NCBI GenBank assembly: GCA_015709695.1
Contig: CP054183.1
Span: 186,001-250,000 of the forward strand
Length of the DNA stretch: 64,000 nucleotides
Reading direction: 5' to 3'
Source: Gammaproteobacteria bacterium
GTDB taxonomy: Bacteria > Pseudomonadota > Gammaproteobacteria > Steroidobacterales > GCA-2729495
The notes beneath the pieces are model-generated. The model worked only from the letters and a program-made list of their open reading frames with translations. It made no database searches and was not told where the DNA came from. Shown here in pieces: positions 20,018 to 32,830 of this stretch. Numbering within the stretch: the stretch's first letter is position 1; every line of letters starts with the position of its first letter. Position numbers and translations under genes: made by a program.

Positions 20018-20112
20018 GTGTGCGCGCTGCACCGCAGACCGCTGCAATCCGCGAGGCCCGCAAGGCGGCGAGCTGGCAGCCGTGAGGTAGTGCAGCCGGG
20101 AGAACCTGACCT

Positions 20113-22862
<2,750 letters not shown>

Positions 22863-22884
<22 letters not shown>

Positions 22885-23294
22885 GCGAGGAGATCCATGT
22901 CGTCGCCGGCGTGCTGCGCAGCCAGGAAGGCCTGGTCCTCATCGCCCGGCGGCCTCGCGGATCGCACATGGCGGGTGGCTGGGAATTCCCGGGTGGAAAG
23001 CTCGCGTCTGGCGAAGCGCCGCTGGCCGGCCTGATCCGCGAGCTGCGCGAGGAAATCGGCGTCGAGGTCCTGCTGGCCGAACCGCTGGTGCGCTGCCGCC
23101 ACGAGTACCCTGATCGCAGGGTGCTGCTCGATGTCTGGGACGTGCTCAGCTACGCGGGGGAGCCCCGCGCCCTGGAAGGCCAGCCTCTGCGCTGGGAAGC
23201 CGTGGAACGACTGCCCGGTGTCGGGCTGCTGCCCGCCGACGAGCCGGTGGTGGATGCGCTGCTCGCCCGCCGCGCCCGCTCAGCAGACCGATAG
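22863..23294 (+). CDS. mutT: MutT-type Nudix hydrolase (8-oxo-dGTP diphosphatase)
   Basis: The 143-residue protein has a full Nudix box ([20 protein letters not shown]...RELREEIGV, about residues 38-65), consistent with MutT clearing 8-oxo-dGTP. The ATG lies inside the 3' end of secA (22-base overlap), so translation is probably coupled to secA. secA-mutT adjacency is common in gammaproteobacteria. It ends convergently with zapD, with a 15-base overlap. Confidence 0.88.
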
Positions 23295-24083
23295 CTGGAA
23301 GCGGACGTCGCGCGCCACCTGTACCGGCCGGCCCATCGAGTCCGGCCACTCCATGAAGCGCATCGTGAAGCGGTGATGGCTGCCGCTGATCTCCGGATAC
23401 ATGGCGGTTCCGGCCGGCAGGCCGACCCGCAGCAGGCTCGCGGTGCTCTCGCGGGCCAGCACATGGTGGTAGGCGCCATTGACAGCGACCTGCATGGTCG
23501 GCGGCGTGCTCTCCCGCACCAGCCACAGCAGCTCGGCAATGCTGTTGCACAGGGGCTTGATGGTGGACATCCAGCGCTCGACGTCGGCAATGCGGTCGGC
23601 GTAGGGCCGCCGCAGCCAGTGGCTGTACTCCGGCAGGTCGAATTCGCAGGCACCGCCGGGGATCGCGCTGCGGTGCTTGATGGCATTGAGGAACTCGCTT
23701 TCCCGCAACGGCTGCAGGTACTGCGAGCCCACTGCCACCAGCTCCTCGCGCAGCTGGCGCAGGTTGCGCAGCACGCTTTTCAGCCGGCTGTCGTCCACCG
23801 CCGGCATGTTCTGGTAGCGGTCGAAGACATAGAGCTGCCGGTCCAGCTCCTTCAGCACGTCGTTGCGCACGTCACCGCGGTTGAGGATGGTGATCATGTC
23901 GAGCAGGCTCAACATCACCGCCCGGGTGCTCCAGGGCGCGGGCTCGCCAACGTGGTACAGGAACTGCTGGTACAGGGCCTCGAGCCGCAGCAAGGTGCGC
24001 ATGCGCTCGGCCAGCGGCTGCTCGTAGAGCACGGCGGCGGCTGCTGCTGACGGTGCGACCAGCACCTCGGCGGAGGGCGTCAT
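23280..24083 (-). CDS. zapD: cell division protein ZapD
   Basis: ZapD bundles FtsZ filaments by binding the FtsZ C-terminal peptide. The 267-residue product shows the family start YEQPLAERMRTLLRLEALYQQ and the C-terminal HHRFTMRFMEWPDSMGRPVQ. ATG 24083 (MTPSAEVLVAP...) is chosen over an upstream ATG at 24176, because the extra residues have no family character. It is a little longer than E. coli ZapD (247 residues) owing to an Ala-rich N-terminus. The order coaE-zapD-mutT is the usual one, run here as the end of the pil operon. Confidence 0.92.
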   Translation of the reverse strand: MTPSAEVLVAPSAAAAAVLYEQPLAERMRTLLRLEALYQQFLYHVGEPAPWSTRAVMLSLLDMITILNRGDVRNDVLKELDRQLYVFDRYQNMPAVDDSRLKSVLRNLRQLREELVAVGSQYLQPLRESEFLNAIKHRSAIPGGACEFDLPEYSHWLRRPYADRIADVERWMSTIKPLCNSIAELLWLVRESTPPTMQVAVNGAYHHVLARESTASLLRVGLPAGTAMYPEISGSHHRFTMRFMEWPDSMGRPVQVARDVRFQLSVC

Positions 24084-24190
24084 GTCGTGGGCTTCGTTCC
24101 CGGTTCGACGAGGAAGACTCGGAATCTGCCGGTATTCTGCGCCAGCGAACCGGGCAGGGCAACGGACAGCGGGCACCGGACTGCCGCGAC

Positions 24191-24820
<630 letters not shown>

Positions 24821-24846
24821 GGGCTGCCGCGGCGAGCTGGCCGCGC

Positions 24847-25755
24847 TCAGAGCCCGCTGAAGTGGCGGTAGGCGTCGATGATCGGCTGGCCCCAGAGCAG
24901 GGCGACGAAGCCGGCGGCCGCCAGGAAGGGCCCGAAGGGCAGGGGCTGCTGGCTATTGCGACCACGCAGGACCACGAGCGCGATGCCGATGCTGGCACCC
25001 ACCAGGGCCGACAGCATGATGATCAGCGGCAGCATCTGCCAGCCGAGCCAGGCGCCGAGTGCCGCCAGCAGCTTGAAGTCGCCATGGCCCATGCCTTCCT
25101 TGCCCGTGAGCAGGCGAAAGCCATGATAGACCAGCCACAGGCTGAGATAGCCGGCCATGGCGCCGATGACAGCGCTGCGCAGGTCTGCCAGGACCAGATG
25201 CCCGGCGGCATCACCGCCGGCAAGGGCGAACAGCAGGCCGGCCCAGGTCAGCGGCAGGGTGATGATGTCGGGCAGGATCTGGTGGTCGAGGTCGATGAAT
25301 GCCAGGACAATGAGCGACCAGCACAGCAGCAGCGCCCCCATGCCTTCCAGCGACAGGCCGAAGCGCATGGCCACCAGGGCGGAGACCAGGCCCGTGAGGG
25401 CCTCGACCGCCGGGTAGCGCAGCGGGATGGGCACCCTGCAGGACGCGCAACGGCCGCGCAGCCACAGCCAGCCCAGCACCGGCACGTTGTGCCGCGCCTT
25501 GATCGGCGTCTTGCAGGACGGGCAGCAGGAGCGGGGACTGGCCAGGTTGAATGGCGGCTCTTCGGGAGGCAGCGGCTCGTCGGGCGCAAGCACGAGACGC
25601 GCGTCGCGCCGCCAGCCACGCTCCAGCATCACCGGCAGGCGGTAGATGACGACGTTGAGGAAACTGCCGACGACGAGGCCTAGCAGCGCGGCGACGGCGT
25701 TGATCAACAAGGCCCCATCGTCCGCGCCGCTGCCGGGTCCGTCAGACCACGGCAC
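24847..25755 (-). CDS. pilD: prepilin leader peptidase / N-methyltransferase PilD
   Basis: PilD cleaves and N-methylates type IV prepilins (here PilA) at the inner membrane. The 302-residue polytopic protein has two zinc-binding CxxC pairs (CPSCKTP and CASCRVP), and the two catalytic aspartate regions FIDLDHQILPD and GMGHGDFKLLAALGAWLG. It starts inside the pilC 3' end (14-base overlap), so it is coupled to pilC. Confidence 0.95.
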   Translation of the reverse strand: MPWSDGPGSGADDGALLINAVAALLGLVVGSFLNVVIYRLPVMLERGWRRDARLVLAPDEPLPPEEPPFNLASPRSCCPSCKTPIKARHNVPVLGWLWLRGRCASCRVPIPLRYPAVEALTGLVSALVAMRFGLSLEGMGALLLCWSLIVLAFIDLDHQILPDIITLPLTWAGLLFALAGGDAAGHLVLADLRSAVIGAMAGYLSLWLVYHGFRLLTGKEGMGHGDFKLLAALGAWLGWQMLPLIIMLSALVGASIGIALVVLRGRNSQQPLPFGPFLAAAGFVALLWGQPIIDAYRHFSGL

Positions 25756-26959
25756 CCATCTTGAAGATCGGCAGGTACATGGCCACCACCAGGCCGCCCA
25801 CCAGCACGCCGAGGATGGCCATGATGAGTGGCTCGAGGAGGCTGCTCATGGCGTCGACGGCGTTGTCGACGTCCGCCTCGTAGAAATCGGCAACCTTGGC
25901 CGACATGGAGTCGAGCGAGCCCGATTCCTCGCCCACGGCGATCATCTGGATCACCATGTTGGGGAACATGCCGGTGTTCTCCATGGCTCGTTGCAGCCGC
26001 TGGCCGGTTGCCACCTCGTCCTTCATGTCCAGGACGGCCCGCTCGAAGATCACGTTGCCGGTGGCACCTGCCACCGACTGCAGGGCTTCCACCAGCGGCA
26101 CACCAGCGCTGAACATGGTCGACAGCGTGCGTGCGAAGCGGGCAATGGCCGCCTTGGTGAGGATATCACCGACGATGGGCAGCTTCAGCGCCAGCTTGTC
26201 CTGGATCTCGCGCAGCCTGCGCGAGCGCTTGTTCATCTGGATGTAGCCGACCACGGCGCCTGCGAGCAGCAGCAGCAGGTAGATGCCCTTCTCCTGCATG
26301 AAATTGGAGAGGTTGATGACCATGCGCGTGAAAGCCGGAAGGTCGGCACCGAAGCCCTTGAAGAGGGCCTCGAACTGCGGGATCACGAAGATCAGCAGGA
26401 TGGTGGTGACGATAATGGCCACGACGATGACCGCCGTTGGATAGAACAGCGCCTTTTTGATCTTCTTCTTGATGATCTCCGTCTTTTCCTTGTAGGTGGC
26501 CACCTTGTCGAGCAGGTTGTCCAGCGAACCGGAATGTTCGCCGACCTCGACCAGGTTGCGATAGAGGTCGTCGAAGTACAGCGGATGCTTGGCCAGGCAC
26601 TCCGCCAGCGAGGTACCGCCCTCGAGGTCCTGCTTGACGGAGAGGATCAGCTTCTGCATCGCAGGGTTGTCATGGCCCGCGCCGACGATCTCGAAGGCCT
26701 GCACCAGCGGGATGCCCGCCTGCAGCATGGTGGCGAGCTGGCGGCTGAAGAGGGCGATGTCGCCCGCGGTCACCTTGCCCTTGCCCTTGAACAGGGTGGA
26801 CTGCTTCCTGATCTTGACCGGGACGACGCCCTGCTTGCGCAATTCGGCGCGCACCGCCACCTCGGTGGCCGCCACGCTCTTGCCGCGTACCCGGTTGCCC
26901 CGGCTGTCGGTGCCTTCCCACAGGAAGGCGGCCTGCTTGGTGGCTATGCTCTGTGCCAT
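25742..26959 (-). CDS. pilC: type IV pilus inner-membrane platform protein PilC
   Basis: PilC is the platform protein working with the PilB motor. The 405-residue product has two GspF-type domains (FSRQLATMLQAGIPLVQAFEI near residue 70 and FARTLSTMFSAGVPLVEALQ near 275) and three hydrophobic segments, including one at about 170-195 and one at the C-terminus. It lies between pilB and pilD in the expected order. Confidence 0.95.
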   Translation of the reverse strand: MAQSIATKQAAFLWEGTDSRGNRVRGKSVAATEVAVRAELRKQGVVPVKIRKQSTLFKGKGKVTAGDIALFSRQLATMLQAGIPLVQAFEIVGAGHDNPAMQKLILSVKQDLEGGTSLAECLAKHPLYFDDLYRNLVEVGEHSGSLDNLLDKVATYKEKTEIIKKKIKKALFYPTAVIVVAIIVTTILLIFVIPQFEALFKGFGADLPAFTRMVINLSNFMQEKGIYLLLLLAGAVVGYIQMNKRSRRLREIQDKLALKLPIVGDILTKAAIARFARTLSTMFSAGVPLVEALQSVAGATGNVIFERAVLDMKDEVATGQRLQRAMENTGMFPNMVIQMIAVGEESGSLDSMSAKVADFYEADVDNAVDAMSSLLEPLIMAILGVLVGGLVVAMYLPIFKMGAVV

Positions 26960-27061
26960 GACCGCACCATGACCGTTTCTGGCCGATCTCGGGAAACATC
27001 GGCCCGTTCACCCAATCTTACGGTCCCGTCGCGCGCCCGCCGGGACCTGTCCCGCAGAAAA

Positions 27062-28783
27062 TCAATCAATCGTAACCCGGTTGATCTCTTCCAGGCTGGT
27101 AACCCCGTCCTTGACTTTCTGCAGCGCGGAGCGACGCAGGTCCCAGATTCCATCCTTGCTGGCCTGCTCGGCGATCTCCTGGGCGCTGCCGCCTTCGAGG
27201 ATGATGCGCGAGATGGATTCGGTGATGGGCATCACCTGATAGATGCCGACCCGGCCCTTGTAGCCGTCCGTGCAGGCCTTGCAGCCCACCGGGCCATAGA
27301 TGCGCAGCCCGCCGTGCACATCGTGCGTCGTGAAGCCCTCCTGGAGCAGGGCCTCCTCCGGAATATCCTTGATTTCCTTGCAGCTTTCACACAGGCGCCG
27401 GGCCAGGCGCTGGGCGATGATCAGGTGCACGGAACTGGCGATGGCGTAGGGCTTCACGCCCATGTCCACCAGCCTGGAGAGCGTTTTCGGCGCATCGTTG
27501 GTGTGCACCGTGGAGAGCACCAGGTGACCGGTCTGGGCCGCCTTGATGGCGATCTCGGCGGTTTCCAGGTCGCGGATCTCGCCGACCATGATCACGTCCG
27601 GGTCCTGGCGCAGGAAGGCCCGCAGGGCGGCCGCGAAGGTCAGCCCCACCTTGGGGTTGACGTTGACCTGGTTGACGCCCGGCATGTTGATTTCCGCCGG
27701 ATCCTCCGCGGTCGAGATGTTGCGGTCCTCGGTGTTGAGGATGTTGAGGCCCGTGTAGAGCGAGACGGTCTTGCCGCTGCCGGTGGGGCCGGTGACCAGG
27801 ATCATGCCGTAGGGCTTGGCCAGCGCATCCAGATACGCCTTCTTCTGCTGCTCCTCGTAGCCCAGCGCATCGATACCGAGCTTGGCGCTGCTGGGGTCGA
27901 GGATGCGCAGTACCACCTTCTCGCCGAACAGCGTCGGGCAGGTGTTGACGCGGAAGTCGATGGCGCGGTTCTTCGACAGCTTCATCTTGATGCGCCCGTC
28001 CTGCGGCAGTCGGCGCTCGGCGATGTCCAGGCGCGCCATGACCTTCAGGCGCGCCACGACCTTCGATGACAGCGCCAGCGGCGGGGCCGCCACCTGCTTG
28101 AGCACGCCGTCGAGGCGGGTGCGGACGCGATAGATCTTTTCGTAAGGCTCGAAATGGATATCCGAGGCGCCGCGCTTGATGGCATCGAGCAGCACCTTGT
28201 TCACGAAGCGCACCACGGGTGCGTCCACCGTGTCGTCGCGGCCTGGTTCGTCGACAGCGTCCTCGTCGCCGCCGGTGACCTCGAGGCTTTCCAGGTCGAA
28301 GTCGTCGTCCGCCATGTTGCTCATGGAGGTGTCGACGGCATCCAGGGTCCTGGAGACGATCTGCTCGAGCTTGTTCTGTTCCACCACGACCGGGTCCACC
28401 CGGAAGCTGGTCTGGAACTTGATCTCGTCTATCGCCTGCAGGTTGGTCGGGTCCGCCATGCCGAGGAACAGCCGCTTGCTCCGCAGCAGGAGCGGCAGCA
28501 CCCGGTGCTTGGCCAGCAGCTGGCGGTCCACCGACTTGAAGGCGTCGAGGTCGGTTTCCATGGCATCGAGATCGAGCAGGGGGATGCCGAACTCGCTGGC
28601 TGCGGCGATGGCTATCTGGCGCGGATCGGCCAGGTTGCGGGACACGAGGTAGGGCACCAGGCCGCCCGGGTCGGCCTTGCTGGCCTGAATGGCCTGCACG
28701 ATGGTTTCCTCGGCGACGATGCCGTCCTGGACCAGGCGCCGCGACAGGCCGGAGAGGGGCGATGAGGTAGGGCTGACGGCCAT
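27062..28783 (-). CDS. pilB: type IV pilus extension ATPase PilB
   Basis: PilB is the cytoplasmic hexameric ATPase that powers pilus extension. From ATG 28783 the protein has 573 residues, with an N-terminal MshEN/GspE-N domain and Walker A GPTGSGKT near residue 330. It also has the Asp and His boxes of GspE ATPases, and a zinc tetracysteine (CESCKEI and CKACTDGYKG). An upstream ATG at 28861 would add 26 Arg/Pro-rich residues with no homology and is rejected. Confidence 0.95.
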   Translation of the reverse strand: MAVSPTSSPLSGLSRRLVQDGIVAEETIVQAIQASKADPGGLVPYLVSRNLADPRQIAIAAASEFGIPLLDLDAMETDLDAFKSVDRQLLAKHRVLPLLLRSKRLFLGMADPTNLQAIDEIKFQTSFRVDPVVVEQNKLEQIVSRTLDAVDTSMSNMADDDFDLESLEVTGGDEDAVDEPGRDDTVDAPVVRFVNKVLLDAIKRGASDIHFEPYEKIYRVRTRLDGVLKQVAAPPLALSSKVVARLKVMARLDIAERRLPQDGRIKMKLSKNRAIDFRVNTCPTLFGEKVVLRILDPSSAKLGIDALGYEEQQKKAYLDALAKPYGMILVTGPTGSGKTVSLYTGLNILNTEDRNISTAEDPAEINMPGVNQVNVNPKVGLTFAAALRAFLRQDPDVIMVGEIRDLETAEIAIKAAQTGHLVLSTVHTNDAPKTLSRLVDMGVKPYAIASSVHLIIAQRLARRLCESCKEIKDIPEEALLQEGFTTHDVHGGLRIYGPVGCKACTDGYKGRVGIYQVMPITESISRIILEGGSAQEIAEQASKDGIWDLRRSALQKVKDGVTSLEEINRVTID

Positions 28784-28887
28784 GTGTCCTGGCGGCGGGC
28801 GTTCCCTGGGGCTCGAATCGCGACAGTATACCGTCTTATCCCGTGGACGCCGCCAGCGCAACCGGTCGTGGTGCGCACAACACGCAC

Positions 28888-28918
28888 AAAAAGGAGAGGG
28901 GGCCGAAGCCCCCTCTCC
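28888..28918 (-). terminator. rho-independent terminator of pilA
   Basis: Read on the - strand, an 11-bp perfect stem (28908-28918 with 28893-28903) with loop TTCG is followed by TTTTT (28892-28888). It lies 22 bases past the pilA stop. It separates abundant pilin mRNA from the pilB transcript. Confidence 0.85.
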
Positions 28919-28939
28919 CGGGTCTCGAGAAACCGGCGA

Positions 28940-29449
28940 TTACGGACGGCAGGCGGCAGGCAGGTACTTGTTCAGCATGCCGGCCGACGGCGCCGCGTAG
29001 GCCGCGGTGGCGCCACCGCCAGCCGTACCCAGGAGGGCCGTATTGGCGGGAGCAGCCGCATTCCCGCAGCGCCAGACGACGCTCAGGTCGGCAGACTCAT
29101 ACGGGGTCAGGCTGAGGGTCTCGCCACCGATCACCGAGTTGGCGCTGTTGCCATAGGTGATGGTGATGGTGCCGTTGGCAACGTCGACCTGCGTGACGTA
29201 ATTGCCGCTGGTGTCCGTCGCCGTCGCCGTCATGCCCGCGGCAGCGCGGTCGGCCGGGGCCTGGCCCCTGTTGGCGAAGGACTCGGCCACCGCCGCCTTG
29301 GCGGAGGCAGCCAGCGTGAGCCCTTCGGTCACCTGCGAGCGAATGGTGTAGTCCTGGTACGCCGGGATGGCGATGGCGGCCAGGATGCCGATGATGGCGA
29401 CCACGATCATCAGCTCGATGAGCGTGAAGCCCTTCTGGATCGTCTTCAT
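28940..29449 (-). CDS. pilA: type IV major pilin PilA
   Basis: The 169-residue type IVa pilin has a 7-residue class III leader (MKTIQKG) cleaved before [20 protein letters not shown], with Phe+1 and Glu+5 present. The C-terminal disulfide cysteines are in VWRCGN and AACRP. ATG 29449 is preceded by AGGAG at 8 bases, and the longer frame upstream is rejected. It is transcribed from a sigma-54 promoter 67 bases upstream and ends in a strong terminator. The neighbours pilB, pilC, pilD, pilR and pilS make this the main pilin. Confidence 0.96.
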   Translation of the reverse strand: MKTIQKGFTLIELMIVVAIIGILAAIAIPAYQDYTIRSQVTEGLTLAASAKAAVAESFANRGQAPADRAAAGMTATATDTSGNYVTQVDVANGTITITYGNSANSVIGGETLSLTPYESADLSVVWRCGNAAAPANTALLGTAGGGATAAYAAPSAGMLNKYLPAACRP

Positions 29450-29515
29450 GGTGTGATGCTCCTGTTTCAAGTGGTGGCAATGCGAATGGCAAAAGACCAT
29501 TTCGGGTGGAGTGAG

Positions 29516-29531
29516 TGCAAGGGCTGTGCCA
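29516..29531 (-). promoter_or_regulatory. sigma-54 promoter of pilA
   Basis: On the - strand the sequence reads TGGCAC-N5-TTGCA, matching the -24/-12 consensus. The start site would be about 55 bases before the pilA ATG. PilR, the NtrC-type activator encoded just upstream, is the expected activator, as in Pseudomonas. Confidence 0.82.
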
Positions 29532-29691
29532 CCCGCACGGTCGATGGCGCAAGTGCCGGTACCACAAGGATTTGCCGCCTGCATTAAGACAGGCTGCCAA
29601 GTCCCCTCGACATAATGAATGGGCTGGCGCCGCTGGCGGGTGACGTACTGCGTCAGGATGTGACCATCCTGGTCAGCCGGGCTGCGGCCGC

Positions 29692-31014
29692 TCACTCCAT
29701 GCCGAGCTTGCCCATCCGGTAGCGCAGGGCCCGGAGCGTCAGGCCCAGCTGCCTCGCGGCGGCGGTCTTGTTGAAGCGATTGGCCTCCAGCGCCTTCTGG
29801 ATGGCTTCGCGCTGCACCGAGTCGATGCGCTCGCCGAGGCCGCTGGCGTTGCTGGCGGCCAGGTCAGCCGTGCTGGCATGGATCTGGATGTCCTCGGCCG
29901 CGATGTCGCCTTCGGCAGAGAGTGCCACCGCGCGCTCGACGATGTTTTCCAGCTCGCGGACATTGCCCGGGAAGGCATAAGCGGCAAGTTTCGCGGCGGC
30001 TTCCGCCCTCAGCTTCGGCACCGGGACGCCCAGGTCGCGCGCCTGGCGCTCCAGGAGGTGGTGGGTCAGCAGCAGCACGTCGCTGCCCCGTTCCCGCAGG
30101 GGAGGAACCCGCAGCTCGATGACGTTGATGCGGTAGAACAGGTCCTCGCGGAACTGGCCGGCAGCCACCAGCGCGCGCAGGTCCTTGTGCGTGGCCGAGA
30201 GGATACGCACGTCGACCGCCACTTCCTGCGGCTGGCCGATCGGCCGGATGGTCTTCTCCTGGATGACCCGCAGCAGCTTCACCTGCATGGGCAGCGGCAG
30301 CTCGGCGATCTCGTCGAGGAACAGCGTGCCGCCGTCGGCGCCCTGGAACAGGCCCGGCTTGTCGGCTACCGCTCCGGTGAAGGAGCCCTTGCGATGCCCG
30401 AAGAACTCGCTCTCCATGAGCTCGCCGGGAATGGCGCCGCAGTTCACCGGCATGAAGGGTCCCGCGGCGCGCGCGCCCAGGTCGTGGATCATGCGCGCCA
30501 CCAGTTCCTTGCCGGTGCCCGATTCGCCGGTGATGTGCACCGGGGCCTGGCTGCGCGCCACGCGGGTGATCATCTCGCGCAGCTTCTGCATGGGTGCCGA
30601 TTCCCCCAGCAGTCGTGCGCGGCCGGCGGGCGCCGCCGGCTCGACGCTGGAGAGCTTCAGCGCGTTGGCGACCAGCTTGCGCAGGTTGGCGAGGTCCAGC
30701 GGCTTGGAGATGAAGTCGAAGGCGCCGGACTTGAGTGCCCGCACCGCCGTCTCCACGTTGCCATGCGCGGTGATCACCGCCACCGGGGTGCGCAGCCCCG
30801 AGGCCTGCATCCAGGCGACGAGGTCGAGGCCGTCGCCATCGGGCAGGCGCATGTCGGTGAGGCAGAGCTGGAAATCGCCGCCGCGGAGCTGGGCCTTGGC
30901 GGTGGCAATGTCGCCGCAGGCGCGGCTGTCGATGTCCATGCGTTGCAGGGTGATGGTCAGCAGCTCGCGGATGTCGGGCTCGTCGTCCACCACCAGCGCC
31001 AGGGGCCTGCTCAT
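29692..31014 (-). CDS. pilR: sigma-54-dependent response regulator PilR
   Basis: PilR activates pilA with sigma-54. The 440-residue product has a receiver domain with phospho-acceptor Asp54 (LTDMRLPDG), and an AAA+ domain with Walker A GESGTGKE and the sigma-54 contact loop GSFTGA (GAFTGA in most relatives). A C-terminal Fis-type HTH follows ([19 protein letters not shown]). It overlaps pilS by 4 bases, so sensor and regulator are coupled. Confidence 0.95.
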   Translation of the reverse strand: MSRPLALVVDDEPDIRELLTITLQRMDIDSRACGDIATAKAQLRGGDFQLCLTDMRLPDGDGLDLVAWMQASGLRTPVAVITAHGNVETAVRALKSGAFDFISKPLDLANLRKLVANALKLSSVEPAAPAGRARLLGESAPMQKLREMITRVARSQAPVHITGESGTGKELVARMIHDLGARAAGPFMPVNCGAIPGELMESEFFGHRKGSFTGAVADKPGLFQGADGGTLFLDEIAELPLPMQVKLLRVIQEKTIRPIGQPQEVAVDVRILSATHKDLRALVAAGQFREDLFYRINVIELRVPPLRERGSDVLLLTHHLLERQARDLGVPVPKLRAEAAAKLAAYAFPGNVRELENIVERAVALSAEGDIAAEDIQIHASTADLAASNASGLGERIDSVQREAIQKALEANRFNKTAAARQLGLTLRALRYRMGKLGME

Positions 31015-32669
31015 GCGTCACTCCCCCAGCGTGCCGGGTCGGCGAAGACGATGCGGAAGAGGCTGCCGCCACCCTTGCGCGATTCGAGGATGAGCGCCGC
31101 GCGGTTGCACTCGCAGAGCTCCCGGGAGATGAACAGCCCGAGGCCGGTGCCACCGGCGGGGCCGGTGGCGAACGGCTCGAACACGCGGTCGATGAGCGAT
31201 TCGTGGATGCCGGGGCCGCGGTCGGCGACCTCCAGGTACGGCCGGCGGCTGCCGGGCATGCGGCCCCAGGACAGCTCCACGGCGATGCCGCCCGCGGCCT
31301 CGCTGGCGTACTTCACCGCGTTCTCGCACAGGTTCCACACCACCTGGTGCAGATGGCCGGGATCCATGCGCACCTCGACATCCTCGCTGGTGACGGCCGC
31401 CACCTGGCCCTCGAACAGCTCGAGGGTGGTGGTGAATTCGGTGACGAAGGCGCTGGTCCAGCTGCGCAGCGACAGCAGTTGCGGCTTGCTTTCCTCGCGG
31501 CGCGACAGCTGCAGGATGTTGTCGACGATGTCGCTGACGCGGCGGGAATTGGTGCGGATGATCTGCAGCAGGCGGCGCTCCTCCGGGCCGATGGCCGGTG
31601 ATTCCTCGAGGAGCTGGCCCGCATGGCTCATGGCGCCGACCGGGTTGCGCACCTCGTGGGCGATGCTGGCGGTGAGGCGCCCCAGGGCCGCGAGCTTCGA
31701 CTGCTGCACCTTCTCCGCCAGCAGCCCCGCGTCCTCGAGGAAGATCAGCACCGGGCCGTCCTCTCGGCCCTCCAGCGGCGCCAGGTAGCTGTTGACCTGG
31801 GTGCTGCCATCCGCCGAGACGAAGGTCGGCAGCTGGCGGCGCGAGTCCTCGCCGCGGCGCCAGCCTTCCAGCAGGCGCGCGAGTTCGGGCGAGATGCGCC
31901 GCAGCGGCTGGCCGGTGGCCTGGGTCCGCACACCCAGCTGCTCGGCTGCCGGCTGGTTCATCAGGCGCACGTGGTCGGCGGCGTCCACCACGACGATGCT
32001 CTCGCGCAGGTTGCGGATGATGTACTCGTTGAGCTGGGCCATGTTGGCGAGGTCGATGCCCCGCTGGTGCGCCAGTGCCTCGCTTTCCTCCAGGCGCCTG
32101 GCCAGCGGAAAGGCGGCGGCGGCGATGGCGAAGATCACCGCGCCGAGCATGCCGGCGGCGATGAAGTCGTTGACCGGCGCCAGCCGCTGGGAGAAGGCCA
32201 GCGTCTGCTCCAGCAGCACCGCCAGCGTGGCGATGGCAGCTGCCAGGAAGGCATGGCGCCCGGACAGGGTCAGGGCGGCGGCGCCGACGAATACCACCAG
32301 CAGGCCGCCTATGCCGCTGCGGATGCCGGCGCCGGTGTGGATCAGCACGACGATGGCCACGATGTCGAGGAAGAGCAGCGCGGGAACGCGCAGCGGGCCG
32401 GCGATCGGCTGGCGGCGCTGGTAGACGAGGATGGCGATGGCGGCCAGCGAATAGAGCGCGGCGGTGCCGCGGAATTCCCCGGGCAGCCGCTCGTTGAGCA
32501 GCGGCGCATCACCGGAAACCAGCGACACGGCCAGCAGGGCCAGGCCGACGAGCACGCGGAACACCGCGACCAGGCGCACGACGCGACGCGAGGCGTCGGG
32601 GGCGAGTGACCGGGTAGCCTCGCCCGCCGCCCGGAACGGGGCCGGTATGGTTTGCTCGGAAATGGCCAT
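31011..32669 (-). CDS. pilS: two-component sensor histidine kinase PilS
   Basis: The 552-residue protein has about six N-terminal membrane segments (to about residue 195), a PAS-like region, a HisKA box SIAHEVRNPVGAMSHAG (His near residue 337) and a HATPase domain ending with GTGLGLFISRELCE. Six membrane segments and pairing with PilR identify PilS, which in Pseudomonas senses PilA in the membrane to control pilin transcription. Confidence 0.93.
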   Translation of the reverse strand: MAISEQTIPAPFRAAGEATRSLAPDASRRVVRLVAVFRVLVGLALLAVSLVSGDAPLLNERLPGEFRGTAALYSLAAIAILVYQRRQPIAGPLRVPALLFLDIVAIVVLIHTGAGIRSGIGGLLVVFVGAAALTLSGRHAFLAAAIATLAVLLEQTLAFSQRLAPVNDFIAAGMLGAVIFAIAAAAFPLARRLEESEALAHQRGIDLANMAQLNEYIIRNLRESIVVVDAADHVRLMNQPAAEQLGVRTQATGQPLRRISPELARLLEGWRRGEDSRRQLPTFVSADGSTQVNSYLAPLEGREDGPVLIFLEDAGLLAEKVQQSKLAALGRLTASIAHEVRNPVGAMSHAGQLLEESPAIGPEERRLLQIIRTNSRRVSDIVDNILQLSRREESKPQLLSLRSWTSAFVTEFTTTLELFEGQVAAVTSEDVEVRMDPGHLHQVVWNLCENAVKYASEAAGGIAVELSWGRMPGSRRPYLEVADRGPGIHESLIDRVFEPFATGPAGGTGLGLFISRELCECNRAALILESRKGGGSLFRIVFADPARWGSDA

Positions 32670-32768
32670 CGGGTCTTCCGCGAAGAAAGGGGATTATGTC
32701 GGATCGGCAGGGTGCAGTCGTGACCGGCTTCACACTGCGGGTCGTCGGGCCGGTTCGCCGCGGCGCGT

Positions 32769-32796
32769 TTGACTAAACCCCGGATTCCCCCACAAT
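32769..32796 (+). promoter_or_regulatory. sigma-70 promoter of sucCD
   Basis: TTGACT (32769-32774) and CACAAT (32791-32796) are spaced by 16 bases in the 161-bp gap between the divergent pilS and sucC genes. This leaves a leader of about 28 bases before the sucC ATG. Confidence 0.6.
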
Positions 32797-32830
32797 ACGC
32801 GCACTTGCAGCCAAGGCGCGCGCTCCACCC

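Noticed and set aside
28784-28861. Longer PilB start at 28861
   Set aside because: The additional 26 residues are Arg/Pro-rich and do not resemble a PilB N-terminus; ATG 28783 fits the family.
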